NCBI GenBank assembly: GCA_036850595.1
Contig: CM072160.1
Coordinates: forward strand, 12,937,906 to 13,001,905
Direction of reading: 5' to 3'
Length of the DNA: 64,000 nucleotides
Source of the DNA: Rhyacichthys aspro
Taxonomy: Eukaryota > Chordata > Actinopteri > Gobiiformes > Rhyacichthyidae
Shown here: piece after piece, positions 51,101 to 62,100 of the stretch
Numbering within the stretch: position 1 is the stretch's first letter
Layout: each line of letters starts with the position of its first letter
Program-made: the position numbers and the translations under genes
Notes under the pieces: model-generated
The model's database searches: none
Seen by the model: only the letters and a program-made list of their open reading frames with translations
What the model was told of the DNA's origin: nothing

Positions 51101-51254
51101 CCCACTCACATATATAAATAATGACTGGGGGAGAATAGAGGAGACTGTTTTGTAGCCAGACAGGACAACAAAACAGCACAGTCAGAAAGTCTAGGGCCCA
51201 GGTGTAAGAGCCTGCATCTACATTTGCACAGTAATGAAGGAACTAGTACAAAGC

Positions 51255-51291
<37 letters not shown>

Positions 51292-53142
51292 GTGTGTGTG
51301 TGTGTGTGTGTGTGTTGGCTAAATCAAAAAGACCTAAGGGCACAACATGCATCATTACTGTGAATAAGTGTGTCATGCAGCAGCAGACTAAATGTGATGT
51401 GTTGCACATTAATATCACTGATATGTCACTGTCAAATTAAGAAATTACACCTAGGGATTATTGCTGTGAGCTAATGAAGCAAAATGTTTGGTAGTGTGAA
51501 TGAAAGGGGTGAGTAATTAGGTTACAGAGTGTTTCCATTAGCTGTCCCAGAGAAGCAATGGGGAAGTTAATGACGAATGAAAAAGAAGATGTCGCAGACA
51601 AGGTTGACTGACGAGCGAACATTTTTAGTAGGTACATGATAGTGCCTTAAAAGGACAAAATTGTTTAGAATAATAGAATTATAATGAAATGGAGTAAGAA
51701 TTGCACTTAGGTACCATTAATGTGATTGACAATTGATAGCTTTTTCTGTAAATATAAATGTTATGTTAAGCCAAAATGATTAAGTGGTATTAAAACAAAT
51801 GATAAATACATGGTTCTTGCATTTTTAGGGGCAATAATTATGTTGTAAAAAGATGAAAAATCATGTACATTTTAATTGTGTGGGACCGATGTACACTTTT
51901 AAATCAAGTCAATTCAAAGGATTTTTTTTTATCAGTGCAATACTCTTACCGAAAAATCATTGTCAGGAAATAGGAGCAGGTCTCTGAGAGGGTCTTCCTT
52001 CAACTCATCACCGAGCTCAGAGATGACAGCCTCATAGTCGAGAGGATCAACCAACTTAGGCTTTTCCTGCTGTAAACGCAAACAGATACACAATGAGCAT
52101 ATTATTAGCTTGTAAAAAGTTAAGTTAAGTTTAAGTTAAATACATAAGTTGTTTCCAGAAAATACTACTTTCAAAAGTGACAAATGGCCACAAATCTGAG
52201 CATAAAATAGCTCTCTCACAATGACTGATGGGGCCACTAATTGTGAGAGAGTAAGAAAACTGAACGGGATGTTAGTATTGCTGTGACATTTTCAACATGA
52301 ATCATAAGAGGAAGTAAAGCGCTAGAGTTGAAGTACAGGCTTTGAAACACAACAGTCCTACAACAAATCTAAACACTGTGGTACAAAAAAGACTTTTATT
52401 ATGAATCAAATGCATGTTTCAGTTTTTCATATTGATACAGTAAGAAACCAAAAAACTGAAATAAACGTGACTCTGTGAGAGAAAATATAATCAACAGCCA
52501 TTTTAAACCACACAGGTGTGATAAGGTGGATGAGGTTACATTTTAAGACAGTTACACTACATTTAAGGTCTGTGGCTAAGAAGTATAACAATACACAAAA
52601 TTATAAAGTAATAAAGATGGCTAAATGAGTTCTGTCATTTAGAGAATAGAACAGAAACAGCAGCAACAGCAACAGCAAAACTAGAGCTGAAGGAGGCTGT
52701 GGTCAGAAGGCAGAGGAAGTAATGATCTCTGGTTTGGTTCAAACACACAAGGCATGTGCTTCCACTCTCTGACAGACAAAACATAGTTAGTTGCCTGTCA
52801 ACCAAAGTGAAAACATAAAAACACTGTGCTAAATTTTACCTCAAAAAAGTATTAAAAAAAGTTCTAATTCTTGAGTTGATCTGTTTTTAAACATAGGATT
52901 CTATCAACCGCTTCTATACAGAAAACATTGAACTTTGTGTTCAATCCCTGACAAATAAAAACAAAACTCTATGAAGTGCAGCTATAACGTTCTCACAGCA
53001 AGTTACAATTACAGCTAAGAATGAGCATGATGATAAAAAATTGATAAACACTCACAATACTCAGCCGGGTGAAATCCGGTCGCACGCGCTTGGTGCGCGA
53101 CTTTATTCTCTTCCTGAAAGTGATTTTGCTTCTGAAGCTCAT
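31204..53142 (-). CDS. dock10: Dedicator of cytokinesis 10 (zizimin-family Rho GEF)
   Basis: Guanine-nucleotide exchange factor for Cdc42/Rac-type GTPases, acting at membranes to control actin. 57 coding exons total 6546 nt, 2181 aa (human about 2186). Sub-entries give exon coordinates. Order: N-terminal segment, PH domain (about 169-280), C2/DHR1 (about 660-830), long helical-repeat middle, DHR2 exchange domain (about 1660-2120), Ser-rich C-terminal tail. DOCK10 identity rather than DOCK9/11 is supported by SFEIDHEDVDKDED, the poly-Gly run before FRSGWLYKGNFNSTVNN, and the GYWR/SMGW segment in exons 47-48. The start is ATG 53140-53142 (MSFRSKITF), joined in phase to EKPKLVDPLDYE. The canonical mammalian N terminus (MAGERTRRFTR) was not found, so this is probably an alternative first exon. 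Two introns use GC donors. Confidence 0.92.
33105..33128 (-). other. dock10: Candidate 24-nt dock10 microexon
   Basis: Minus strand: acceptor TATCTTTACATTTAG, 24 nt encoding ANLKRHKK, donor GTAGCA. It lies between exons 50 and 51, both phase 0, so inclusion inserts eight residues, mostly basic, after FYGQ without a frameshift. Paralogues (DOCK9, as recalled) have an alternative insert at this same position. A further 6-nt candidate (33344-33349, IA, strong GTAAGT donor) lies in the same intron. Confidence 0.4.
35703..42821 (-). CDS. dock10: dock10 exons 27-44: helical-repeat middle region
   Basis: Exons: 42750-42821, 42496-42642, 42251-42334, 42062-42158, 41882-41914, 41526-41698, 40968-41084, 40685-40796, 40460-40581, 40150-40256, 39945-40010, 39557-39604, 37383-37493, 36889-37001, 36703-36815, 36191-36328, 35910-36092, 35703-35804. 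Recognisable blocks are WFFFELIVKSMAQHL, KRCFTMMDRGFTF, EFLREVCNHEHYIPL, GLLLRELGLALQDEQD, SQTMPIIRGKNAL and FFQGKADLCGCLCYE. Exon 31 is only 33 nt. Exons 34-35 encode a Ser-rich, poorly conserved linker (RGSLISVDSNPS). The intron between exons 39 and 38 carries a MITE. Confidence 0.85.
36434..36450 (+). promoter_or_regulatory. CTCF-like motif in a dock10 intron
   Basis: CCACCAGGTGGCAGTAG matches the vertebrate CTCF core at every position by eye. It lies in the intron between dock10 exons 41 and 42, on the strand opposite to dock10 and in the same orientation as the site at 23558. Confidence 0.45.
37906..37933. repeat. (AGAAT)n pentanucleotide microsatellite
   Basis: About five AGAAT units with one interruption, in the intron between dock10 exons 38 and 39. 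Confidence 0.75.
39071..39416. mobile_element. MITE-like element with 19-bp perfect inverted ends
   Basis: GGAAGCCCTGAACGGCAAG at 39071-39089 is repeated inverted at 39398-39416. An internal partial copy (GCCGTTCAGGG) lies near 39344. The interior is a series of poly(A) and poly(T) runs separated by short G-rich words. A long apparent plus-strand frame of Lys and Phe codons is an artefact of these runs. It lies in the intron between dock10 exons 38 and 39. Confidence 0.75.
42905..47364 (-). CDS. dock10: dock10 exons 11-26: C2/DHR1 region
   Basis: Exons: 47206-47364, 46814-47062, 46619-46741, 46084-46166, 45889-46011, 45605-45684, 45330-45517, 45139-45204, 44920-45012, 44704-44827, 44511-44632, 44284-44367, 44108-44200, 43863-43981, 43650-43719, 42905-43018. 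Exon 12 has RKISADFHVDLN, a family signature; its 3' half (NGSNGQAVGLAG and following) is variable between paralogues. DHR1 spans HIYVYPKHLKYDSQ (exon 17) to LPPGYL (exon 21), including KCIYGKPG and HLHEKHHLLFSFYHV; it binds phosphoinositides in relatives. Exon 19 ends at a GC donor (44918-44919). Confidence 0.88.
47444..53142 (-). CDS. dock10: dock10 exons 1-10: N terminus and PH domain
   Basis: Exons 5' to 3': 53056-53142, 51950-52069, 50889-50978, 50154-50236, 49194-49266, 48816-48941, 48443-48577, 48164-48356, 47769-47854, 47444-47527. Exon 2 carries DPLDYE, the conserved N-terminal segment of zizimin DOCKs. Exon 6 has a run of glycines encoded by a GGAGGC-type tract. The PH domain starts at FRSGWLYKGN in exon 6, continues through KRRYFQLTQL and FYKDEK in exon 7, and ends with the helix EQDMEEWISTL in exon 8; it mediates phosphoinositide binding in relatives. 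Exon 10 starts at an acceptor TTGTTCAG so that AK joins YIAETDEG in phase. Confidence 0.88.
48068..48115. repeat. dock10: (TA)n dinucleotide microsatellite
   Basis: About 24 TA units, 49-96 bases inside the intron that follows dock10 exon 8. Length is likely polymorphic. Confidence 0.95.
51259..51316. repeat. dock10: Compound (GA)n(GT)n microsatellite
   Basis: About 15 GA units directly followed by about 13 GT units, in the intron between dock10 exons 2 and 3. Confidence 0.95.
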
Positions 53143-56100
53143 TGCTCAAGTTAACAAAAGTAAAACCTAAAATTCAATGTTGGCATGTAATAAATGATCC
53201 CAATGATTCTAGCATGCTCTCTGTGAGAAGCAGAACTAGTACTGAGCAGGTTATAGAGTGGTGGGTTTGCACACGTGGATACAGAGGAAGTTCACATTTG
53301 ACGTCAAACACACATGAAACACAAGCACAACATACACATATGAAAAGAGAAATCATCCAACCAGACCAACCACTGGTTTCTACACATCACAGTTGTTTTC
53401 CTTAAGAGGGGTGCAAACTAAAGATAGTAACTCAGTCTCAAAACGTCATAATGTGCATATGAAGTGGAAACCTATTAAACCTATTAAAACACTAAAAACA
53501 ATTATTTTATCAGAATATTATATCTTGAATGCACAAAGTCACTTCCTCAAAAGTAAGTTTTAATGACAACCTGAACTTGTATCACTTCCTAACCTGCATA
53601 TGGACTTCCTAACAAGCAAAGAGGACTCAAAACAAAAATTAAAAATGTGGAGCTATTTCTTCAAAAGTATCCTTTTAGAATAATTTAATGGAGAGAATTA
53701 CTGCTTAATCATATACATACCAAGGGTTGACATTGTTTAATAATGTGCTTAAATAATTTGGCACAAAACTGATGTTGTTAGCACTCGTGCCTCACAGCAA
53801 GAAGGTCCTGGGTTGAGTCCCCAGCCAGGGCAAAGCCTTTCTGTGATGAGTTTGCATGTTTTTTGTTTTTTGTTTTGTGTTTTGTTTGCATGCCCCATTT
53901 GGGCCAGGAGTCTCCAACAAGATATCTGCAATGACAGTGGGACTTTCCTGGATAAAAAAGATAAAATTTAAAATAAAATTTGAGTTGTTTACTGTAGATG
54001 ACTGGTAAGCCCTTTTTAATGGTGACTGATGAATTTTACTGTAAAGTGCCTAAAAGCAGAGTAAAACAATCATGTGTCCCTGCACATCTACCAGGACAAG
54101 AGTCTTCGGAGGAGATCATCAGTCTTCATTAACTGCATGTTGTCCTAATTTGATCACCGTTAATGCCTTTCGATGTTTTGCTTCTGAAACACTGAATCCT
54201 TGTCCTGTTGCATTGCAGCTCTTCAAGCCTGCAGCAGTAATGTAGCAGTTCAACTCTTTTCCTCCCTTCATCCTCCCTCTGTTGCACACCACCTGCTTCT
54301 GTTGGCTCATCTATCTATTCTCCCTTTTCTCTGCCGCTTTCTGATCTCATCAAACATTCCCAGCCCTTTTTTTATTTTTTCTGCCTTTGATTTGCTCTTT
54401 GCATTTCCTTCTCTCTTGTTTGTTCTCATTTCAACATGCCTCTTATAACCATGTGTCATTTGTTCTGACCATGGTTGAGTTTAAGTGGCTGTAGTGATGG
54501 TGAACTGCAGCAGTGGCCACAGCAGAACAGCACTGGACACTGCTTTGATTTTAAAGAGAGGCAGGGTTGAGCAATGGGCTAATTAGAGAGAATTAATTAA
54601 ATAAACCACTGCTTTTTGAACAATACACAAGCTGCACCATGCCAATGTTATATACAAACTTTGAAAGACAATGATGCAGACAGAAACAGTGTGGAGGAAG
54701 AGAAAAAGTGTAAAGGATTGATATGAGGAGTTGGAAAGGAAGAGACAAGGAGTGACAGAGACAGCTGAGTCTGCAGAGTAGAAGTCGCAGACAAATGCCA
54801 TCTGCTTCACATCATTAAAGCAATAGGGAGACTGGGAAAGCCTGGTAGTAAACTAAACTTCTAGGAGAAGTGTCTTTTTGATAAATGAACACAAAAAGTA
54901 ATCTTGTTTTTAATTATTGGTGCAATAACAACACAAGTTCTAAAGTCAAATGGCTGTTTCTTCAAAAGGAAACTCAGAGAAGTGACAAAAGAATTGTACA
55001 AATGTACAAATGTCTGCAAAAATGTCAATGAAACCTTGCAATGAACACGTCTGCCATGAAAATAGTGGGAAATAGTATAGATACTACAGTCCAAGAGAGA
55101 GCATATCAGGATAAGGATATAAATGTAAATGGCATGTGAAAAGTGTACTTGGACCTTCAAAGGGAAATTTGGATTACAGGGGGATTAAAGAGAGGGGAAA
55201 CAGAAGGGGTGACTGTTAAAAAACATACAGTTCCAAAACATGTTTCCACAGAACTTTTCTTTCTGGGAATCCAAAGGCTTGTAGATATCGACACTGAGAT
55301 CACTAACAGGGAAAATGTAATGAAACAAAGAAGGATGTCTGGAGAAACGCACTTAAGTAATTCATTTAACCATCATCAAGTCCATTCAGACAGCCAGTCC
55401 CATCATCTTATTCATGGGACTGTTTGAAAGGCTATTTTTATCATCTTCTGTGTAGTATGTAGGCAGAGAAAGCACATTTTCCCACAGAAACTAGATTCCT
55501 CATGTCTGACCCTACCACCCCACTTTATTCTCGTCCTTCCATTTCCGCCATTCGGCCTCTCAGCTGTGAGCAAACCAACCAGGCCCCAATTATTGATACA
55601 TCACACATCAAAATACACCATTAGCCAAACAAAAACATACAAACAAAAAATTACTGTAAAAAAAAATAAAAAAATACACAAATAATAATGCAAAGAGGAT
55701 GCTCCCATTTGTCTGCTGAATAAGTCAGAGATGTGGTGCAGAGAGTATCGCAGGTTACCATGACGATGATTGTCAGCGGTGAGGTGCTGGTTGCAGTGTA
55801 CGCCTCTAGAGTGGGCGTGGCCGCGTCCGTTGACATCTGGTCATGTCGTGAGCACATGTGGCCGCAATCCGTCCCTCCCACTGAGCGCAGGAGTAGGACC
55901 ACACTGGCAGAACAGCCCATAATCCACTGCACCTGAACTAAAAGTGCCCCAGTGTCTAAGCGAACATGAGATCTAGTGACAGTCCGTTTGGCTCTGTGCA
56001 GCCCCTGGTCCAGCCAGTGGTGCTGTGAGGCTTCCACAGTTCTCAGCAGGTATGCCTTTCCTTCTTGTACCACTCTACTGCACTGCTCCAGTCTGTGGCT

Positions 56101-59100
56101 GAGCTTTCCCAGCCGGGCAGCTTGTCCCTCTCTCTTTTCCTCTAACACATACACACACTCTGACTGCAGCTGTACACGGTTCAGCCCAGCCCAGCTCACC
56201 CAACAAATCACAGTCTGCAGTACTTGTCAGCTGACCAGAACCAGCTGCAACACACACGCACTGAGAACATCATTTCTTTCTGATTTTCATTATGCAGCAC
56301 TCTTTTCTCCGTTTTTACACTCAATCACTTGAGCACTCTCACGTCAAGCCGGCTGTGTTTGTGCATGTGTGGTTTCTGCACTAAAGAGAGGACAGGCACG
56401 CTAAAATGCACTGCTGCTTCGTTTTCAAAAACAAAGATGTATGTTTATGACGTGCATTTGATCCGGTAGATTTAGGAGTACGTTCCAGACTTGAGGTTGG
56501 CGGTGTATGTACAGTACGTCTCTGGGGAGAGTTATGTGAGGCTATTGAATGGTGAGTGGATGGAAAGAGGGGAGTGGGTGGCTTTACAGATGTACAGTAT
56601 GTGGGGTTTTAGGACTGTAGAGCTTCCATGTGAAATTCCCCTGATTTTGGTTCAACGCACAGCAAGGCAATGGGACACTGGCTGAAAAACAACATGTTCC
56701 ATTACATCACTTCTGCTCTGCTGCTGAGGGCCATCCATCACTTTTACCACAAGAGTTTTATCATGTCACCATCACATCTGCTATTGTTCATGTTTCATTC
56801 ATATTTTACTATCTTGATTCAACTTTGTTAGAAAGTGTCTTCTATGAAAATCTTCTTTTATTATCTTTCATAGTTCATTAATAAAGAAGTAGATCTGCAA
56901 AATGTTTTGGACAATAAAAGAAATGTTTTTGTTCTTGTTTTATATCCAACAACTTCATCACTTTCAATTAATAATTTCTTTGCAATTTATAATTTACTGC
57001 AATAAATAATAATAAGTATCATTAACATAGTGCAGAGACATGACTTTTGCAAACACTGAGCTCCCTGCGCAGAGGATGTAACCATAGTGATGATGCTAGG
57101 TCATGATTAAGGTCATTAGTGTCCATGTCAGTGTCACCCACAATCCCTCCCACCACCTACAGAATTGCTCATTATTATAATACTTTAAATCTAAATATAA
57201 ACAGCCCACACTCAAAGTCTCAGAGGGAAAGCATTTGCCCATCCAGAACCCCATCTCCGCTCCCACACATTATATAAACATTAACATAGCCAATACAGAG
57301 GGTAAGATGACAGTGTACAGTATGTGTCTGGTGCACTAAGTACAAAGTAGAGCAAAACATTAACCCCGCCCCCTACCCCCGCCTCTGCCTTAACGCCTCC
57401 CTGCCATCAAATACCATTGGCTCTTACCGAGGGCTCTTTAGTGCATCATGTCTGATAGCAGCAGTTAAAACACACAGAGAGGGCCACAGAGATGGGCTTT
57501 GTTGGGATGCCAGAAACACCACAATGGTCCTGTCATGCAAATATGCCCACACAAACATGCCCTGTAGTTGTCCCCATGTTCTGCAGCCATAGCCCTCGTT
57601 CACTCTGACTGCCTTCACACTGTGTCCAAACAAGACGAGATATCATCACTGCACTGGCTGCTGCAATCCAAGTCTTGTACTCATTGAGACAAAAAAAGAC
57701 TAAGAGAAATGAGTTTAATATATTACACATTCAAAATGAAAGCACAGCAAGACAGTTATACTTAAAGTTGCCACGTGGGTTAAATATATGCATCATTAGT
57801 GTATTTCTGATGCCTACAACAGCTCAGGTTTTCATATACATTAGATGAACTTTTAACACAAATGCAAAAAAAATAAATAAAAACCTAAATATATGCATTT
57901 CATGCCAAGCTGCAAATAAACTCACCTGTATTTCCATCATGCATTTCTAATTCCAAGACTTTAAAATGTCAATAAAAACAAAAGAGAAACACAAAATCTT
58001 TCAAAGAATAATCCCACTCCAGAAAAACACCAGACTAAAGAAAGTTCACTTTATGGGACATTAGTTCTATGTGCATAAAACAACATGAATGGAAAACTAA
58101 ATTGGACAAATAACTATAAAAGCCTCAAAAGGGTCTAAAGCAATGCACACGGTTGCTGGGCTCCACTGAGTGTGACCCTGGTAAGGTTGTGTGTCTGAAT
58201 CTAAGTGCAATGACATCATTGGGGTGTACAGGGCAATGTGCCGCCATCATTTCTAAGTTAATGTTTTCCAGCTGCACAGCTTCAGTCCATGTAATGCCTC
58301 TGTTTCTGCTAAACCTTCAGAGTGAACGCTGCTGAAGGCGACAGAGTGGCGTCCATGTATGAACGATTCTGCAGGAGTTTGATGTGAGTCTACAATCTTG
58401 AACTGTCGCTTAACTATTTCAGCAGAAAAAAGACATTTTACTGGCACATTAGCCAAGTAGGCCAAGTAGTAAACCACAGTCTGTTTAACTCCTTGTACAG
58501 TGCCTTGTAAGCAGTTTGCTTCTCTATACTTAGGTTCCCTGTAGAGCAGGAGGCTGACTCATGGCAGTGGTGTTTGATGTGGTGCAAAGCGCCACTTAAA
58601 TTACTTGGGGAAAACACACTTCTGTTCCCATGGAGACCCCAACAGGAAGGATGCTGTCACTCATTGGTACTTAGTTCTCAGCAAGCCACAGCTGGGCCCT
58701 TTGGGCTCATGCTGCAACAACTGGGGCACAGGGTCAACATGTTCCTGTCTGTCCCTAACCTTTATTCTCACATAACATCAGTGCGATTGTCCCAAGTTTT
58801 GCATGTACAGTTGCATGTTAAACAAAACTACAACCATCAAAAAAGTAACAAGTGCTTCTTGTTAAATATTTAAAAGTTTTTTAGCAAATCACTGAGTCTT
58901 GTGAATGATAAGTGAGCTTGTTGAAATCATACTAAAAGTTGCATAGACTTATTGTTTAATGCTAACAATAATATTTATTTTGTCTCCGAGCACTGTACTC
59001 AGTAAAACCTCAACTTGCAAATGCAGCACCACAGCACCGCAGCACACGGACTGCTGCACAAACAGGAAGACAAAGACTAAAATCAACTCTTTTTACCTGA

Positions 59101-62100
59101 TGTTCTACAAAAGTAAGCCACCACAATTTTTAAGGCCTTCTTCACCAATCCCTTTGCTTCAAATGGTTTACAGAAATGCTGAGCTTGTGAGTACTGTATC
59201 CAGACGCCAAGGCAGCAGAAACTGACTCCAAGATCAGGGATACATGCATGTCACATAGTTACACATGAGTTAAAAGCCAAACAGTGCCAATGCCATCTAG
59301 TGCTGAAAACACAACACAGCAGGCTGCAGGGTTTTCCCATAGACTTGAGCTTCCAACAGCTGTGACCTGCAGGAGGCGCTCTGTGCCACACGTTCGATCA
59401 GTTTCCTTGGCTTCTAGTTTGTTTAGAGAAGGAAGCTATTAAAATGTCTTTAACTAAGAACTAAAGTCCTGGGGCAGGAAAGATGTTGGGGGAGGGAACA
59501 GAGGCAGGGGGAGATGAGAATACAGGAGAGGGGAAGTTGCTCAGGAGCAGCTGCCTGGAACGGGGGGAAATTTCCATTCTTCTTGAACTCACCTCCTTTT
59601 AAAATCCCCTGAGCCCCACCACAACAATGAAAAACACCTCCAAAACATTCTAAAAAGTTGATAAATCTACATTGTTAGAAAGATGTGTAAAAGGTTCCTA
59701 TTAATAGTGTAAAATTGAAGACAAATTTAATATTGTGTCATTCAAAGGACTGAAAGGAATAAATATTCATATCAGCAAAGACACACAGCTCCTCCCACAG
59801 AGCCGGTGCCTCATTAATTCACTCTCCCACGTGGCATCTCCCCATTTCTCTGTTGCCCTATCGCCTTCTTCAACCCCCTCTTGTCCAGCAGCCATTCATA
59901 AACAGCTGAGGTCCTTAGTTATCTTATGCACAATAATATAATAAAAAAATATTTGCCCAAACTACTATCATTTAGGTCTACACATCTGCACAGTCTGAGA
60001 TAGAACAATGCGTGGCTCTGTTTCTGTGCAAAGGAAGGAGGCTTTGCCAATATTAATGTGTTCATCAAGGCCTACTATTACTCAAAAAGACACTGTAATC
60101 CCTCATGCAGCACCGCCAGGCATATGGGACATTATTTTATAGTCGTTGGGGCTCTCTTGTTCCCTGTCCAGGTACTAGTAGATTTATGTCCCGGTCCATT
60201 CATACACACTTCTACTCCACTGATGCGAGGAAAACTATTCCTTCAGTAATTATGTCTAATCATATCTGTTTCCTGTAACTCCGGTAGGTATGAAAAATGT
60301 GTCCTCAATCTGAACCGGTTATATTCACCCTATAGCAAGCCCAAGTTAATATTTACTTTATGTGGTCATGCCAGAATCACATACCAGCATGACAGAATGT
60401 CTTTGGGACATTACTGTATTATCATGTAAAGTAAATCATAACACATAACTAGTGCCAACCCCTAGTCGACAAACTCACAGTACAGAAAATCCCAACTTGA
60501 ATAGCCACGTTGTAATAAATCATGCAGTATGGACGCCTACATATGACACCTACACAAAGCCTACATGTAACCTCGGTGTGACCTCTACTATCTAGCAGAC
60601 GCCCACTCAGCAGCTCCTTCTCCCTGCGGTCCCCGCTTGGTGCAGGGCGCAGCTGTTTTAAAGACTTTTCCTCGTGTGTTTTCATATGCATAATCCTTTC
60701 TTACCTCTCCCCAATTTGACTGACCCTCTTTATGATTCTGTCTGCCTCGCTCGTTGACCCCTTTTCTCTGCTTGAATTTCTTTTGCAGATCTCCTTTTGA
60801 GGAGTTTGGCAGACGTTGACGATGCCGTAAACTGACCGAAAAACAAGACCGTCAAAATCATACAGTGAGAGCGAATAGGTTTAAAATGCCCCAAAATGAA
60901 GTAAAACCACTGATCCGTGTTATATTGTACATGTTCACCCGTGCTCACCAATGCTCTGGGCCATGTTTTCAATGATGTCAATCATTCAGCTGTATTGGCT
61001 GAAAGTTGAGGTTACATCAATGGGTCTGACTTGATATAACTGCAGCCAAAAACACAGATTCATAATGCTTTATTGAGGCTGCAAGAAATGACAACAACAC
61101 GAACTTTCAAGAATTATCCCACCACAACATTTACTATAACATGACATTCCACAAAACACACAAGAGAAGCCCACTCATGAATGCCTTTTGAAACCACAAT
61201 CTTGCAAAAAGTTTCTGTCTTCATGTCTATTTATCATTTATTGTAAGAGTATTTTCATTTGGTTGTTCATAGACAGCAGCATGTCCCTGTAGGGCTACTG
61301 TAGAACCAGAAAGAAGGGGTGTGGCATGTGAAACTGCAATCTGCAATTTGCTAGTAATATTTTTGTGTCCCACGGATGCCCCAAAAGCCAGCTAATTTGC
61401 ATTTCTATGTGAAATGAACATATGCCCTGTCAGAGAGTAAGAAATAAGCATGTCATTTTAAGAACTAACTGCACTGATTACAACAACCCTATCTTTCAAC
61501 TGTTTTTAGCTATCTTTTGCTATGTCTTAAAGTTATGCCAGCCTTAGTCTTCAAACTACAACTGACATTCGCCTACATGATAGTATGTGCTTCTATCTAA
61601 GTGCATTTGTGAAAGGGTATGTGTGCATAGTGAAACATTAATAACGGCTGCATGTTTCTCTCTGTCTCTTTCTGTTTTGCCATGTGCCGTGAGGGCCAAG
61701 AAGACCGACACGGTAAAAGGGGATTATTAGTGGGTCAGTCGGGTTGATCAAAGCCAACAGGAAACTGTTAGACAGGCAGAGCAGAGGTAGACAAAAATCA
61801 CCTACAGCCAGCAAAAATGTGTTTCTGTTTAAGACGCTATGGTGGGCTTGTGTACAATTGTTGACACATTGTCTCTACACACAGCCACTTTGTTACCCAA
61901 TTATACAAATCCCGCCTGCACTCCATCTGTGTACAGCCTTCAAAGACATAATGAGGGAAAGTCCACATCATTTATAAGTGTCACACATGGCTACGAGTAT
62001 GTAGATAGAACACGGCGAGGGCACAGGGGGCATGAGGGTCGGACGATAATGGCACTAGCATATTCAGGCCTCCTACTCTGGAATTCAGAGAGAGGGAGAG

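Noticed and set aside
51259..51316. Short regular repeats considered as a CRISPR-like array
   Set aside because: Simple dinucleotide microsatellite in a vertebrate intron, with no spacers.
53770..53860. tRNA-like B box
   Set aside because: The sequence matches a common fish interspersed repeat; no acceptor stem, A box or cloverleaf is seen.
55976..56332. Plus-strand frame of 118 codons
   Set aside because: Antisense to another open frame; Cys/Ser/Thr-rich with no domain. At most one strand could be coding.
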